From JAGRKR01 sp041397725 (GTDB lineage: Bacteria > Pseudomonadota > Alphaproteobacteria > Rhizobiales > Hyphomicrobiaceae): 64,000 nt of DNA. The notes under the pieces are model-generated. The model saw nothing but the letters and a program-made list of their open reading frames with translations, had not been told where the DNA came from and made no database searches. The stretch covers positions 1 through 64,000 of the forward strand of contig JAWKVZ010000002.1 in assembly GCA_041397725.1 (NCBI GenBank), given 5' to 3'. Within the stretch, counting starts at the first letter, position 1. Each line of letters opens with the position of its first letter. A program made the position numbers and the translations under genes. Below are positions 25,833 to 33,877 of this stretch, piece after piece.

Positions 25833-26747
25833 GTGGCGGCTGGCGGGGTTGGCGATGCGGGTACGGTGCGGCTCTGGGCCGTGGGCGCGCTGCTTGCCGG
25901 GGCGGTCGCGCTCGGCAGCTCGCCCATTCTCGTACGGCTGAGCGAACTCGAGCCGACGGCAACAGCCTTCTGGCGTGTCGCGTTCGCCGTGCCAGTCATG
26001 GCGCTGGTGCTCATGTCCCCGCGGTTGGCGGGGCGCCGCAACGAGGGCGGGGAGGCCGCGAAACCGATCTCGGCGCGCGATGGCCTGCTGCTGGTGTGCG
26101 CCGGCTTGCTGTTCGCCGTCGATCTGCTCTGCCTGCATTGGTCTCTGCGCTATACGAGCGTCGCCAACGCGACGCTTCTGCTCAATACGGCCCCCGTGTT
26201 CGTGGCCCTGCTGTCGTGGCTGGTCTTCGGCGAGCGGCTGAACCGGCTGCTGGTGCTCGGTCTCGCTGTGGCCTTCGCGGGCGTGTCCCTGCTGGTCGGC
26301 GGCAATGCGGCGCCATCGGACGGGCGGTTTCTCGGCGATGCACTCGGCCTGATGGCGGGCGCGGGCTACGGCGGCTATCTCGTCATCGTCTCGCGCGTGC
26401 GCCGCCGGCTCGCCACGGGTCTCGTCATCATGGTGTCGGCTGCGTTCTGCGCTCTCGCTCTGCTGCCGGCTGCGGCAGCGATGGGCGAGTCGATCCTGGC
26501 ACGGACTGCCACGGGATGGGCCGTCCTCGTGGGGCTCGGCGTTGTGACGCACGCGGGCGGGCAGGGGCTCGTCACGTACGCGTTCCGGCATCTGCCGGCG
26601 TCCTCGACCTCGGCCACGCTGCTGCTGCAGCCGGTGACGGCGGCGCTGGCGGCCTGGCTGCTGTTCGCCGAGGGGCTGGCGCCGCTGCAACTCGCGGGCG
26701 GCTTGGCCGTGCTGCTCGGCGTTCTCGTCTGTCATCGGGCGCGTTGA
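25833..26747 (+). CDS. EamA/DMT-superfamily transporter
   Basis: 304 aa, ten predicted helices in two five-helix EamA repeats. Repeat signatures: SSPILVRLSELEPTATAFWRVAFAVPVM in the first and GGQGLVTYAFRHLPASSTSATLLLQPVTAALAAWLLFAEG in the second. Start choice is uncertain. GTG at 25833 follows GGAGGAG with 4-nt spacing; ATG at 25782 would add 17 residues but has a poor ribosome-binding site. Members export amino acids or metabolites. Substrate unknown. Confidence 0.82.
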   Translation: MAAGGVGDAGTVRLWAVGALLAGAVALGSSPILVRLSELEPTATAFWRVAFAVPVMALVLMSPRLAGRRNEGGEAAKPISARDGLLLVCAGLLFAVDLLCLHWSLRYTSVANATLLLNTAPVFVALLSWLVFGERLNRLLVLGLAVAFAGVSLLVGGNAAPSDGRFLGDALGLMAGAGYGGYLVIVSRVRRRLATGLVIMVSAAFCALALLPAAAAMGESILARTATGWAVLVGLGVVTHAGGQGLVTYAFRHLPASSTSATLLLQPVTAALAAWLLFAEGLAPLQLAGGLAVLLGVLVCHRAR

Positions 26748-26846
26748 GGCGGTCCGTCCACGGCTCTCGGCCGGGTCTTGTCGCGACGGCGATCGTCACC
26801 AGCTAGAATGGTGGAAAAGTCCCCGATTGCGGATCACAGGCACGCC

Positions 26847-27491
26847 ATGACGCCAACGACCCCGAAGGCAACCGGCTGCTACGAGCGCTGGATCGTGCCG
26901 CCGCTCGTCGGCCTGGTGTGCGGTCTGCCCATCATCACGGCGCAGCGCCGGCGCGTAGTACCGGAGGCGGAAGGCGTGGTGCTCGAGATCGGCATCGGCA
27001 GCGGCCTCAACCTGCGCCACTACGACCCGGGCAGGGTCAGGCGCGTGATCGGCGTCGATCCCAATCCCGGCATGCTGGCGTTCGGCGAGGCAAAGCGGCG
27101 CAAGGTGCCGTTCGAGGTGGAGCTGTTGCAGCAATCGGCGGAGAGCATCACGCTCGACGCCGGCATCGCCGATACGGCCGTCGTCACCTATACGCTCTGC
27201 TCGGTGCCGCAGGTGCAGGCGGCGCTCGGCGAGGTCCGGCGCATCCTGAAGCCCGGCGGTCGCGTCCTCGTCTGCGAGCACGGCCGCTCGCGGACGGCCT
27301 GGAAGGCGCGCTGGCAGGACCGTCTCAACCCGGCCTGGCGGACGCTCGCCGGCGGCTGCAACATCAATCGCGACGTCGAACGCCTGCTGCTCGACACCGG
27401 CTTCGCCATCGAGCGGCTGGAGACCTATCCCCTGCGCTTCGTGCCGGAGATCGTCGGTTTCCATTACGTCGGCAGCGCGCGCCCCCGCTGA
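26847..27491 (+). CDS. Class I SAM-dependent methyltransferase
   Basis: 214 aa Rossmann-fold methyltransferase. SAM motif I VVLEIGIGSGLNL at about 44-56, acidic residue in VIGVDPNPGM, post-I LDAGIADTAVVTYTLCSVPQ, and ILKPGGRVLVCEHGRS. Similar to UbiE/phosphatidylethanolamine N-methyltransferase-like small enzymes (Methyltransf_11 group). The N-terminal segment WIVPPLVGLVCGLPII could lie at the membrane. Substrate unknown. Confidence 0.83.
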   Translation: MTPTTPKATGCYERWIVPPLVGLVCGLPIITAQRRRVVPEAEGVVLEIGIGSGLNLRHYDPGRVRRVIGVDPNPGMLAFGEAKRRKVPFEVELLQQSAESITLDAGIADTAVVTYTLCSVPQVQAALGEVRRILKPGGRVLVCEHGRSRTAWKARWQDRLNPAWRTLAGGCNINRDVERLLLDTGFAIERLETYPLRFVPEIVGFHYVGSARPR

Positions 27492-27568
27492 GATTGCGTG
27501 GCTCCCCCGGCGGTGGTTTGATCGCCCGGACCGGCATGATCGGCTGCCGGCGAGCAGGAGAGCCCGCC

Positions 27569-28378
27569 ATGACCTTCGACGAGAGCCGCTACAAGGCGCT
27601 GAAGTTCGCGCGGCCGGAGCCCGGCATCCTCGAGATCATCCTCTCGGCGCCCGGCCGGCTCAATGCGCTCGACGCCGACGGCCACCGCGAGATCGCCGAG
27701 GTCTGGCGCGATATCGATCGCGCCTCCGACGTGCGCGTGGCGCTATTGCGCGGCGATGGCGGCGTCTTCTCGGCAGGGGGCGATCTGGCGTTGCTGGAGG
27801 AGATGACGGCCGACTGGCAGACGCTGGCGCGCGTGTGGAAGGAGGCGAGCGACATCGTCTACGGTGTGATCAACTGCTCGAAGCCCGTGGTGGCGGCCAT
27901 CCAGGGGCCGGCGGTCGGCGCCGGGCTGGCGGCTGCCCTCGTCGCCGACATCACGGTGGCGGGGAAGCGCGCCCGCCTGATCGACGGCCACACACGGCTT
28001 GGCGTGGCGCCGGGCGACCATGCGGCGATCATCTGGCCGCTGCTCTGCGGCATGGCCAAGGCCAAGTACTACCTGATGCTGTGTGATCCGCTGACGGGCG
28101 AGGAGGCCGAGCGCATCGGCCTCGTGTCGATGGCGGTGGACGACGCCAAGGTCGTGGAGACGGCGCTCGGTATCGCCAAGCGCCTGGCCGGCGGCCCGCC
28201 CGCGGCGCTCGCCTTCACCAAGCACGCGCTCAACAACTGGCTCAGGCTGGCCGGGCCGACCTTCGACACGTCTTTGGCGCTGGAGTTCCTGGGCTTTGCC
28301 GGGCCGGAAGCGAAGGAGGGCATCGCCGCCCTCAAGGAGAAGCGGCGGCCGGCGTTCGATCCGAAGGCGCCGTTCTGA
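27569..28378 (+). CDS. Enoyl-CoA hydratase/isomerase (crotonase) family protein
   Basis: 269 aa. Crotonase landmarks: RLNALDADGH near 33, FSAGGDLALLEEM (oxyanion hole, first part) near 66, and IQGPAVGAGLAAALVADI (second oxyanion loop) near 115. The glutamates of classical hydratases are not obvious: the aligned region reads HTRLGVAPGDHAAIIWP, so a hydratase role is uncertain. Isomerase, hydrolase or lyase activity on an acyl-CoA is equally possible. The gene stands alone between the methyltransferase and convergent glyS. Confidence 0.85.
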   Translation: MTFDESRYKALKFARPEPGILEIILSAPGRLNALDADGHREIAEVWRDIDRASDVRVALLRGDGGVFSAGGDLALLEEMTADWQTLARVWKEASDIVYGVINCSKPVVAAIQGPAVGAGLAAALVADITVAGKRARLIDGHTRLGVAPGDHAAIIWPLLCGMAKAKYYLMLCDPLTGEEAERIGLVSMAVDDAKVVETALGIAKRLAGGPPAALAFTKHALNNWLRLAGPTFDTSLALEFLGFAGPEAKEGIAALKEKRRPAFDPKAPF

Positions 28379-28425
28379 GGTCTCGCCACGCCGCGGACGT
28401 GGCGGGCGGGCGTCGCGCGCCCGCG

Positions 28426-30648
28426 TCAGCCGCCGATGCGGGAGAAGTCGGCCACGGTCCTGGTGGCGTCGCGGATGGCGGAGAGCAGCCGCAGCCGGTT
28501 CTGGCGCAGCGCGGCATCGGGGGCGTTGACCGTCACCTTGTCGAAGAAGGCGTCGACCGGCGGACGCAGCTCGGCGAGCGCGCGCATGGCGCCTTCGAAA
28601 TTCTCGACGGCGATGGCCGCCTCGGCATCGGCGGTGACCTTGGCGATGGCCGCGGCGAGCGCTTTTTCCTCGGCCTCGGCGAGCAGACCGGGATCGGCGG
28701 CACCGGCGTAGCTCGTGGCGTCCTTCTTCTCCTCGATGCGCAGGATGTTGGCGGCGCGCTTGACGCCGGCCAGCAGGCTGGCGCCGTCCTCGGTCTCGAG
28801 GAAGCGGCCGAGCGCCTCGACGCGCTTGACGATAAGCGCGAGGTCGTCCTGGCCCGGCAGCGCGAACACCGCGTCGATCAGGTCGTGCCGCGCGCCCTCT
28901 TCGCGCAGGTGCACCTTGAGCCGGTCGGCGAAGAAGGCGAGGAGGTCGAATGTGAGATCACGAACGCAGGTTCTGAAATCCCGAATATCCTGATCAGTGA
29001 GCGGCGCAGAAAAGCTCTCTTCTCTGGAGAGGTACTTGAGATCCTCGATCTTCGAGAGCGGGATTCCTGATTCCACAAGCTTCTCAATGGCTCGAAACTG
29101 CGTTCCTTGTTCGACCTTGTTAATGACGGCCAGCATGTGTGCGAACTTGCGTGCCAGAGCATTGCCGAGAGGCAGTCTGAGATCATTCTCCAGCACGATG
29201 CGGATGACGCCGAGGGCGGCGCGGCGGAGCTGATAGGGGTCGCCGGAGCCGGTCGGCTTCTCGCCGATGGCCCAGAAGCCCACGAGCGTATCGAGCTTGT
29301 CGGCGAGCGCCACGGCAATGGAGACGGGCTCCCTCGGCACGCTGTCGCCGGCGCCCCTGGGCTTGTAGTGCTCCTCGATCGCCTGGGCGATCTTCGGGTC
29401 GATGTTCTCGGCCTCGGCGTAGTAGCGGCCCATGAGCCCCTGCAACTCCGGGAACTCGCCGACCATGCCGGATACGAGATCGGCCTTCGCGAGCTGTGCG
29501 GCGCGGCCGGCCAGATCCGGCTCGGCGTCGACGGCGCCGGCGATCTGGCGGGCAAGCTCGGTGATGCGCTCCATGCGGTCCCACTGGGTGCCGAGCTTCT
29601 CGTGGAAGGTGATGGACTTCAACTCGAAGTGCATCGGCTCGAGCTTGCGGGCGAGATCCTGCTCCCAGAAGAACTTGGCGTCCGAGAGCCGGGCGCGGAT
29701 GACCTTCTCGTTGCCCGCGACGATCGCCTTGCCGCCGTCCTCCGGCGCGAGATTGGACACGAGCAGGAAGCGGTTGGCGAGCTTGCCGGACTTCGGCACC
29801 TTGAGCGAGAAGCACTTCTGGTGCGTGCGCATGGCCGTGGTCAGCACCTCGGCCGGCACGCTCAGGAACTCCTGGTCGAAATGGCCCATGAGCACGGTCG
29901 GCCACTCGGTGAGGCCGGCGTTCTCGTAGAGCAGGCCAGGGTCCTCGACGAGGGCGAGCTTGTGCTTGCGGGCGAGGGCGTGCGCCTGCTCCGCGATGAT
30001 GTGCGCGCGCTCGGCCGGGTCGAGCAGAACCTTGCGCGTCTTGAGCTTGCGGCGGTAGTCCGCGAAACCCTTGACCGTGATCGTGCCCTTGGACAGGAAG
30101 CGGTGGCCGCGCGTGGTGTCGCCGCTGGAGATACCGTCGATGGCGAAAGGCACCACCTCGCCGTCGAGCAGGCAGAGGATGGAATGCAGCGGCCGCACCC
30201 AGGTGAGCGCGCCGGCGCCCCACCGCATCGATTTGGGCCAGGGAAAGCGGCGCACGACGTCGGGCACGACCTCGGCCAGGATGGCGGCGGCCGGCCGGCC
30301 GGGGCGCTCGATGCGCGCCACGTAGTAGTCGCCCTTCTTGGGGTCCGAGACCACCACGGCCTCTCCGATGGAGGCCAGGCCCGAGGCCTTGAGGAATCCG
30401 GCGACGGCGGCTTCCGGTGCGCCGACGCGTGGCCCCTTGCGCTCGTCGGAGACGGCGGGAGAGGCGGGCGGCACGTCCTTCACGACCAGCGTCAGGCGCC
30501 GCGGCGTGGCGTAGCTCTCGGCCGCGCCGGTCGCGAGGCCGGCTGTCTCCAGCCCCTTGAGAACGAGGCGCTGCAGGTCCTCGGCGGCGCGCGCCTGCAT
30601 GCGTGCCGGGATTTCCTCGGAGAAGAGCTCGAGCAGGAGTTCAGGCAT
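28426..30648 (-). CDS. glyS: Glycine--tRNA ligase beta subunit
   Basis: 740 aa, full length for the alpha2-beta2-type bacterial GlyRS beta chain. Begins MPELLLELFSEEIPARMQ, with SYATPRRL, KGPRVGAPEAA, PKSMRWG, DKLDTLVGFWAIGEKPTGSGDPYQLRRAALGVIRI and the C-terminal DALR-like tRNA-binding domain (FFADRLKVHLREEGARHDLIDAV). Start MPELLL is the family start; upstream in-frame residues are non-homologous. The alpha-subunit gene glyQ, usually immediately upstream, is not in the window: ndk is upstream instead. A stretch near 28981-29160 has clearly lower GC than the rest, but the frame is intact. Confidence 0.95.
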   Translation of the reverse strand: MPELLLELFSEEIPARMQARAAEDLQRLVLKGLETAGLATGAAESYATPRRLTLVVKDVPPASPAVSDERKGPRVGAPEAAVAGFLKASGLASIGEAVVVSDPKKGDYYVARIERPGRPAAAILAEVVPDVVRRFPWPKSMRWGAGALTWVRPLHSILCLLDGEVVPFAIDGISSGDTTRGHRFLSKGTITVKGFADYRRKLKTRKVLLDPAERAHIIAEQAHALARKHKLALVEDPGLLYENAGLTEWPTVLMGHFDQEFLSVPAEVLTTAMRTHQKCFSLKVPKSGKLANRFLLVSNLAPEDGGKAIVAGNEKVIRARLSDAKFFWEQDLARKLEPMHFELKSITFHEKLGTQWDRMERITELARQIAGAVDAEPDLAGRAAQLAKADLVSGMVGEFPELQGLMGRYYAEAENIDPKIAQAIEEHYKPRGAGDSVPREPVSIAVALADKLDTLVGFWAIGEKPTGSGDPYQLRRAALGVIRIVLENDLRLPLGNALARKFAHMLAVINKVEQGTQFRAIEKLVESGIPLSKIEDLKYLSREESFSAPLTDQDIRDFRTCVRDLTFDLLAFFADRLKVHLREEGARHDLIDAVFALPGQDDLALIVKRVEALGRFLETEDGASLLAGVKRAANILRIEEKKDATSYAGAADPGLLAEAEEKALAAAIAKVTADAEAAIAVENFEGAMRALAELRPPVDAFFDKVTVNAPDAALRQNRLRLLSAIRDATRTVADFSRIGG

Positions 30649-30770
30649 CGGGCCAAGCCAAGTCTGGAGGTGGGCGCCCTGGTCTCGCGACCGGGGCCGG
30701 ACCCCTCTCATACCCGGCATTCACCCGGAAGCGAAGAGCCTAATCGCCGATCCGGGTGACGCAGGTCGGC

Positions 30771-31193
30771 TCAGCCGACGATCTCGAAGCCGGCGAAGTT
30801 GAGGCCGATTTCCAGGGCGGCGTTCTCGGTGCTGTCGGAGCCATGCACGGAGTTGCGCTCGATGTTCTCGGCGAATTCCTTGCGGATGGTGCCGGCGTCG
30901 GCCTTCGAGGGGTCGGTCGCACCCATGAGATCGCGATAGGCCTTGACGGCGTTCTCGCCCTCCAGGACCTGCACGACGATGGGCCCGGAGGTCATGAACG
31001 AGACGAGCTCGCCGTAGAAGGGCCGCGCCTTGTGGACCTCGTAGAACTTCTCGGCCTGCGCCTTGGACCAGCGCACGCGCTTCTGCGCGATGATCTTCAG
31101 GCCGGAGGCCTCGATCTTGGCGTTGATGGCGCCGGTCAGGTTGCGCTGTGTCGCGTCGGGCTTGATGATGGAGAAGGTGCGCTCGATGGCCAT
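30771..31193 (-). CDS. ndk: Nucleoside diphosphate kinase
   Basis: 140 aa, the standard bacterial length. ERTFSIIKPDATQRN at the N-terminus, ARPFYGELVSFMTSGP, and the active-site His117 in RNSVHGSDS. It transfers the gamma-phosphate from ATP to nucleoside diphosphates through phosphohistidine. Upstream of glyS on the same strand with a 122-bp gap, so cotranscription is possible but not certain. Divergent from the AhpD-like gene. Confidence 0.97.
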   Translation of the reverse strand: MAIERTFSIIKPDATQRNLTGAINAKIEASGLKIIAQKRVRWSKAQAEKFYEVHKARPFYGELVSFMTSGPIVVQVLEGENAVKAYRDLMGATDPSKADAGTIRKEFAENIERNSVHGSDSTENAALEIGLNFAGFEIVG

Positions 31194-31286
31194 GGACGTG
31201 TCTTTCCGTAAGAGGTGGATGGGCTCGGGCCGGGTTATAGCCGCGCCGGATGCGACCAGCAAGGAACGGTTCCAGGGGAGAGGTCC

Positions 31287-31679
31287 ATGAAAGCGATCGA
31301 GTACGACGAGGCGTCGGCGGAAGTGAAGGCGGTCTTCGACGACATCAAGGCGGCGCGCGGCGTGCCCGACGTCAACAACTTCTGGAAATACCTCGCCAAT
31401 GAGCCGCGCATGCTGCGCCACACCTGGGAGAGCCTGAAGGAGGTGATGGGCAAGGGCGCGCTCGATCCGATGGTCAAGGAACTGATCTACGTCGCCGTCT
31501 CCATCACGAACAACTGCGAGTACTGCATGGCGAGCCATGGCGCCGCGGCCCGGGCCAAGGGCGCGAGCGAGGCCATGATGAACGAGCTCTTCGCGGTCGT
31601 GGCGCTGGCCAACATGACGAACCGGCTGGCCAATGCCTACCGCATCCCTGTCGATCCCCAGTTCCGGGAGCCACGCTGA
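31287..31679 (+). CDS. AhpD-like carboxymuconolactone decarboxylase family protein
   Basis: 130 aa. The CxxCxxxH motif (Cys77, Cys80, His84 in NCEYCMASHG) defines the redox-active AhpD/CMD subgroup, which reduces peroxides or acts in disulfide exchange. ELIYVAVSITNNCEYC is the usual helix. GGGGAGAGG precedes the ATG. The ketopantoate-reductase-like gene lies 70 bp downstream on the same strand. Confidence 0.88.
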   Translation: MKAIEYDEASAEVKAVFDDIKAARGVPDVNNFWKYLANEPRMLRHTWESLKEVMGKGALDPMVKELIYVAVSITNNCEYCMASHGAAARAKGASEAMMNELFAVVALANMTNRLANAYRIPVDPQFREPR

Positions 31680-31749
31680 CGGAGTAAGCTCCGGTCGATC
31701 GCGGCCACCGTGGCGCACGAGACGGCAGAAAACGACAGGGAAGAGACGT

Positions 31750-32805
31750 ATGGGCAAGAAGCGAATTGCAATCGTCGGAGCGGGCGCCGTCGGCGCACAC
31801 GTGGGCGGCTACCTCACCCGCAACGGCAAAGACGTGACACTGATCGATCCGTGGCCGGAGCACGTCGAGGTCATGCGCACGCGCGGCCTGACCCTCACCG
31901 GCCTGACGCCGCCGGAGTGCTTCACCGTCAACTGCCGGGCCATCCACGTAACCGAGCTGCAGGCGGCGACCCGTAAGGGTCTGTTCGACATCGCGTTCGT
32001 CTCGACCAAGTCCTACGACACGATCTGGGCCACGGCCATGATCAAGGAGTACCTGGCCCCCAACGCCTTCGTCGTCTCGCTGCAGAACGCCATCAACGAG
32101 GAGCGTATCGCCGGCGTCGTCGGCTGGGGCAAGACGGTCGGCTGCATCGCCAGCACCATTTCGGTCGAGCTGCGCGAGGCGGGCCACGTCTATCGCAACG
32201 TGCAGCTCGGCGGCGCGCGCCACACGGTGTTCCGCGTGGGTGAGGTGCACGGGCGCAAGACGCCGCGCGTGGAAGAGGTCGCGGCGATGCTCGCCTGCGT
32301 CGACAGCGTCAAGGTTACCGACAACCTGTGGGGCGAGCGCTGGACCAAGCTCGGCGTCAACTGCATGCGCAATCCCGTCTCGGCAGCGACGGGGCGCGGC
32401 GGCAACGCCAACGATCGCGATCCCGTGACGCGCCGGCTCGCCATCCGTCTCGCGGGCGAGGCGGTCCGCATCGGCAAGGCGCACGGCTACCAGCTCGAGA
32501 AGATGTACGGCATGGAGCCCGAACTGCTCATGGCGGCGGAAGGTGGCGACAAGAGCGCCATGGAGACCTGCGAGTCCATCATGCTCGAGGCGACCAAGTT
32601 CCGTAACGACGAGCAGCGTCCATCGATGGGCCAGGACATCCTTAAGGGCCGGCGCACCGAGATCGACTATCTCAACGGCATGGTCGTTGCGAAAGCTGCC
32701 GAACTCGGACTCAAGGTGCCCGCGAACGAGGGCATCGCTGCGGTGGTTCGTCGTGTCGAGCGGGGCGAGGTTGCGCCGAGTCCAGAGCTCGTTTCAGGCA
32801 TCTGA
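31750..32805 (+). CDS. Ketopantoate reductase (ApbA/PanE)-family protein
   Basis: 351 aa. NADPH motif IAIVGAGAVGAHVGGYL, then DIAFVSTKSYDT, SLQNAINEERI and the C-terminal domain with RWTKLGVNCMRNPVSA (catalytic lysine) and EIDYLNGMVVAKAAELGLKVPANE. Length exceeds E. coli PanE (about 303), with extra sequence in the C-terminal domain. True PanE reduces ketopantoate to pantoate. With a PanB-like protein 13 kb away that has an altered active site, pantothenate synthesis should not be assumed; other 2-oxo or 2-hydroxy acids are possible. Confidence 0.83.
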   Translation: MGKKRIAIVGAGAVGAHVGGYLTRNGKDVTLIDPWPEHVEVMRTRGLTLTGLTPPECFTVNCRAIHVTELQAATRKGLFDIAFVSTKSYDTIWATAMIKEYLAPNAFVVSLQNAINEERIAGVVGWGKTVGCIASTISVELREAGHVYRNVQLGGARHTVFRVGEVHGRKTPRVEEVAAMLACVDSVKVTDNLWGERWTKLGVNCMRNPVSAATGRGGNANDRDPVTRRLAIRLAGEAVRIGKAHGYQLEKMYGMEPELLMAAEGGDKSAMETCESIMLEATKFRNDEQRPSMGQDILKGRRTEIDYLNGMVVAKAAELGLKVPANEGIAAVVRRVERGEVAPSPELVSGI

Positions 32806-33452
32806 GAGGCCGCGTGAACGGCAGCGTCTCGGCACGAATGGCACACCGCGTTGTCGAGACGCCACTTGACAGCGCGGGGGTGCGAGCCCATACGATAAGC
32901 GGTATGGTTGCTCGTGCCTGCGCGCCAAGATGACCCTGTGGTTCACGTTTCCTGGGGATCGGATTTGCAGGTGAGCGAGCACGTGCATGGCCATTGCTCG
33001 CGCTGGCGCAAGGCGAAACTGGCCAAAGGATGCTTGCAGATCTCGTGGGGAGCCAATCTCGCGACGCCTGCGCAGCGCCCGGACTGAAAGGCTTCTAGAC
33101 CTCGTGGCGACGTTCTTGTTTGTTGCTCTCGGCGCCGCCGAGTACGGGCCTTGCACATGTGCTGCCAAGCAATCGGCACGCCATGGAACGGCGTGTGTCC
33201 AAGCGCCTTCATCTATCCCAGATCATTCATCGAGCATCGCAGTCTCGAGACGCGCGCAGAGCGATACCGCCGCGCGCATGGGCGTCCGCACGGCGGGCCC
33301 GACGGTTTACCAGTTTCCAGAGGAGAATTCAGCCCGTTCGCTCGCGTAGCGACGAGGCCATCAGGCAGCCTGGCACACAGGCTCGATCAGAGGGCGTAAT
33401 GCGGGCCCTCCTGGTCATCCATACCCACCCCCCGCATAGGAGACGACTGACT
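32806..33452. other. Long gene-free region before the cold-shock gene
   Basis: 647 bp with no frame that resembles a protein. It holds a TTGACA at 32866 with TACGAT at 32891 (19-bp spacer), and a stem CCATAC/GTATGG with flanking CGAGC/GCTCG symmetry around 32884-32917. Close to the cold-shock start are two hairpins: AGCCTG/CAGGCT with a 5-nt loop (33367-33383) and GAGGGC/GCCCTC (33390-33410). A long structured leader or a small RNA upstream of csp are both possible. Confidence 0.45.
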
Positions 33453-33659
33453 ATGGCTACCGGAACGGTCAAGTGGTTCAACGCCCAGAAGGGCTATGGC
33501 TTCATCCAGCCCGACGAGGGCGGCAAGGATGTGTTCGTTCACATCAGCGCTGTCGAGCGCTCCGGCATGTCCAATCCTCGTGACGGCCAGAAAGTGACGT
33601 ACGACCTCGAGAAGGATCGTCAGGGCCGCCTGTCGGCGACGAACCTCAAGGCGATCTAA
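33453..33659 (+). CDS. Cold-shock domain protein
   Basis: 68 aa CspA-family OB fold. RNP1-like KGYGFIQ and RNP2-like VFVHISA are intact in the order KWFNAQKGYGFIQPDEGGKD. It binds single-stranded nucleic acid as an RNA chaperone. The gene has a long upstream region with hairpins and a strong terminator 14 bp after its stop, so it is probably monocistronic. Which Csp paralogue it is cannot be told. Confidence 0.95.
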   Translation: MATGTVKWFNAQKGYGFIQPDEGGKDVFVHISAVERSGMSNPRDGQKVTYDLEKDRQGRLSATNLKAI

Positions 33660-33673
33660 CGCCAGAAGACGAC

Positions 33674-33716
33674 GAAGGTGCGCCCATCGCTGCCGATGCG
33701 GGGTGGGCGCACCTTC
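33674..33716 (+). terminator. Terminator hairpin after csp
   Basis: Perfect 13-bp inverted repeat GAAGGTGCGCCCA (33674-33686) and TGGGCGCACCTTC (33704-33716) with a 17-nt loop, directly after the cold-shock gene. The following sequence is only moderately T-rich. It separates csp from the sox operon. Confidence 0.75.
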
Positions 33717-33877
33717 ACTTCGTCACGCCTTTCCCGGTCGTGGCGCCCACTCCGTCTGCTCGTCAGGATCGCGATCTACCTCGACAGATGCGCGTCGACG
33801 ATTGACGACGTGGCGATTCCGCGGAACGATAACGCGCTACCCGCGCCGTTCCCAACCCTGCTTCCGGATCGCTGCAG

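Noticed and set aside
25677..26735. Extension of the nitronate monooxygenase frame upstream to 713 residues
   Set aside because: The extra sequence overlaps the divergent EamA gene and has no similarity; a strong ribosome-binding site supports the start at 25676.
28930..29190. A frameshift or insertion sequence remnant in glyS
   Set aside because: The reading frame stays open through the low-GC patch and the flanking domains align, so the gene looks functional.
18711..32805. A pantothenate pathway from the PanB-like and PanE-like genes
   Set aside because: They are 12 kb apart, the PanB-like active site is altered, the PanE-like protein is longer than usual, and no panC or panD is present.
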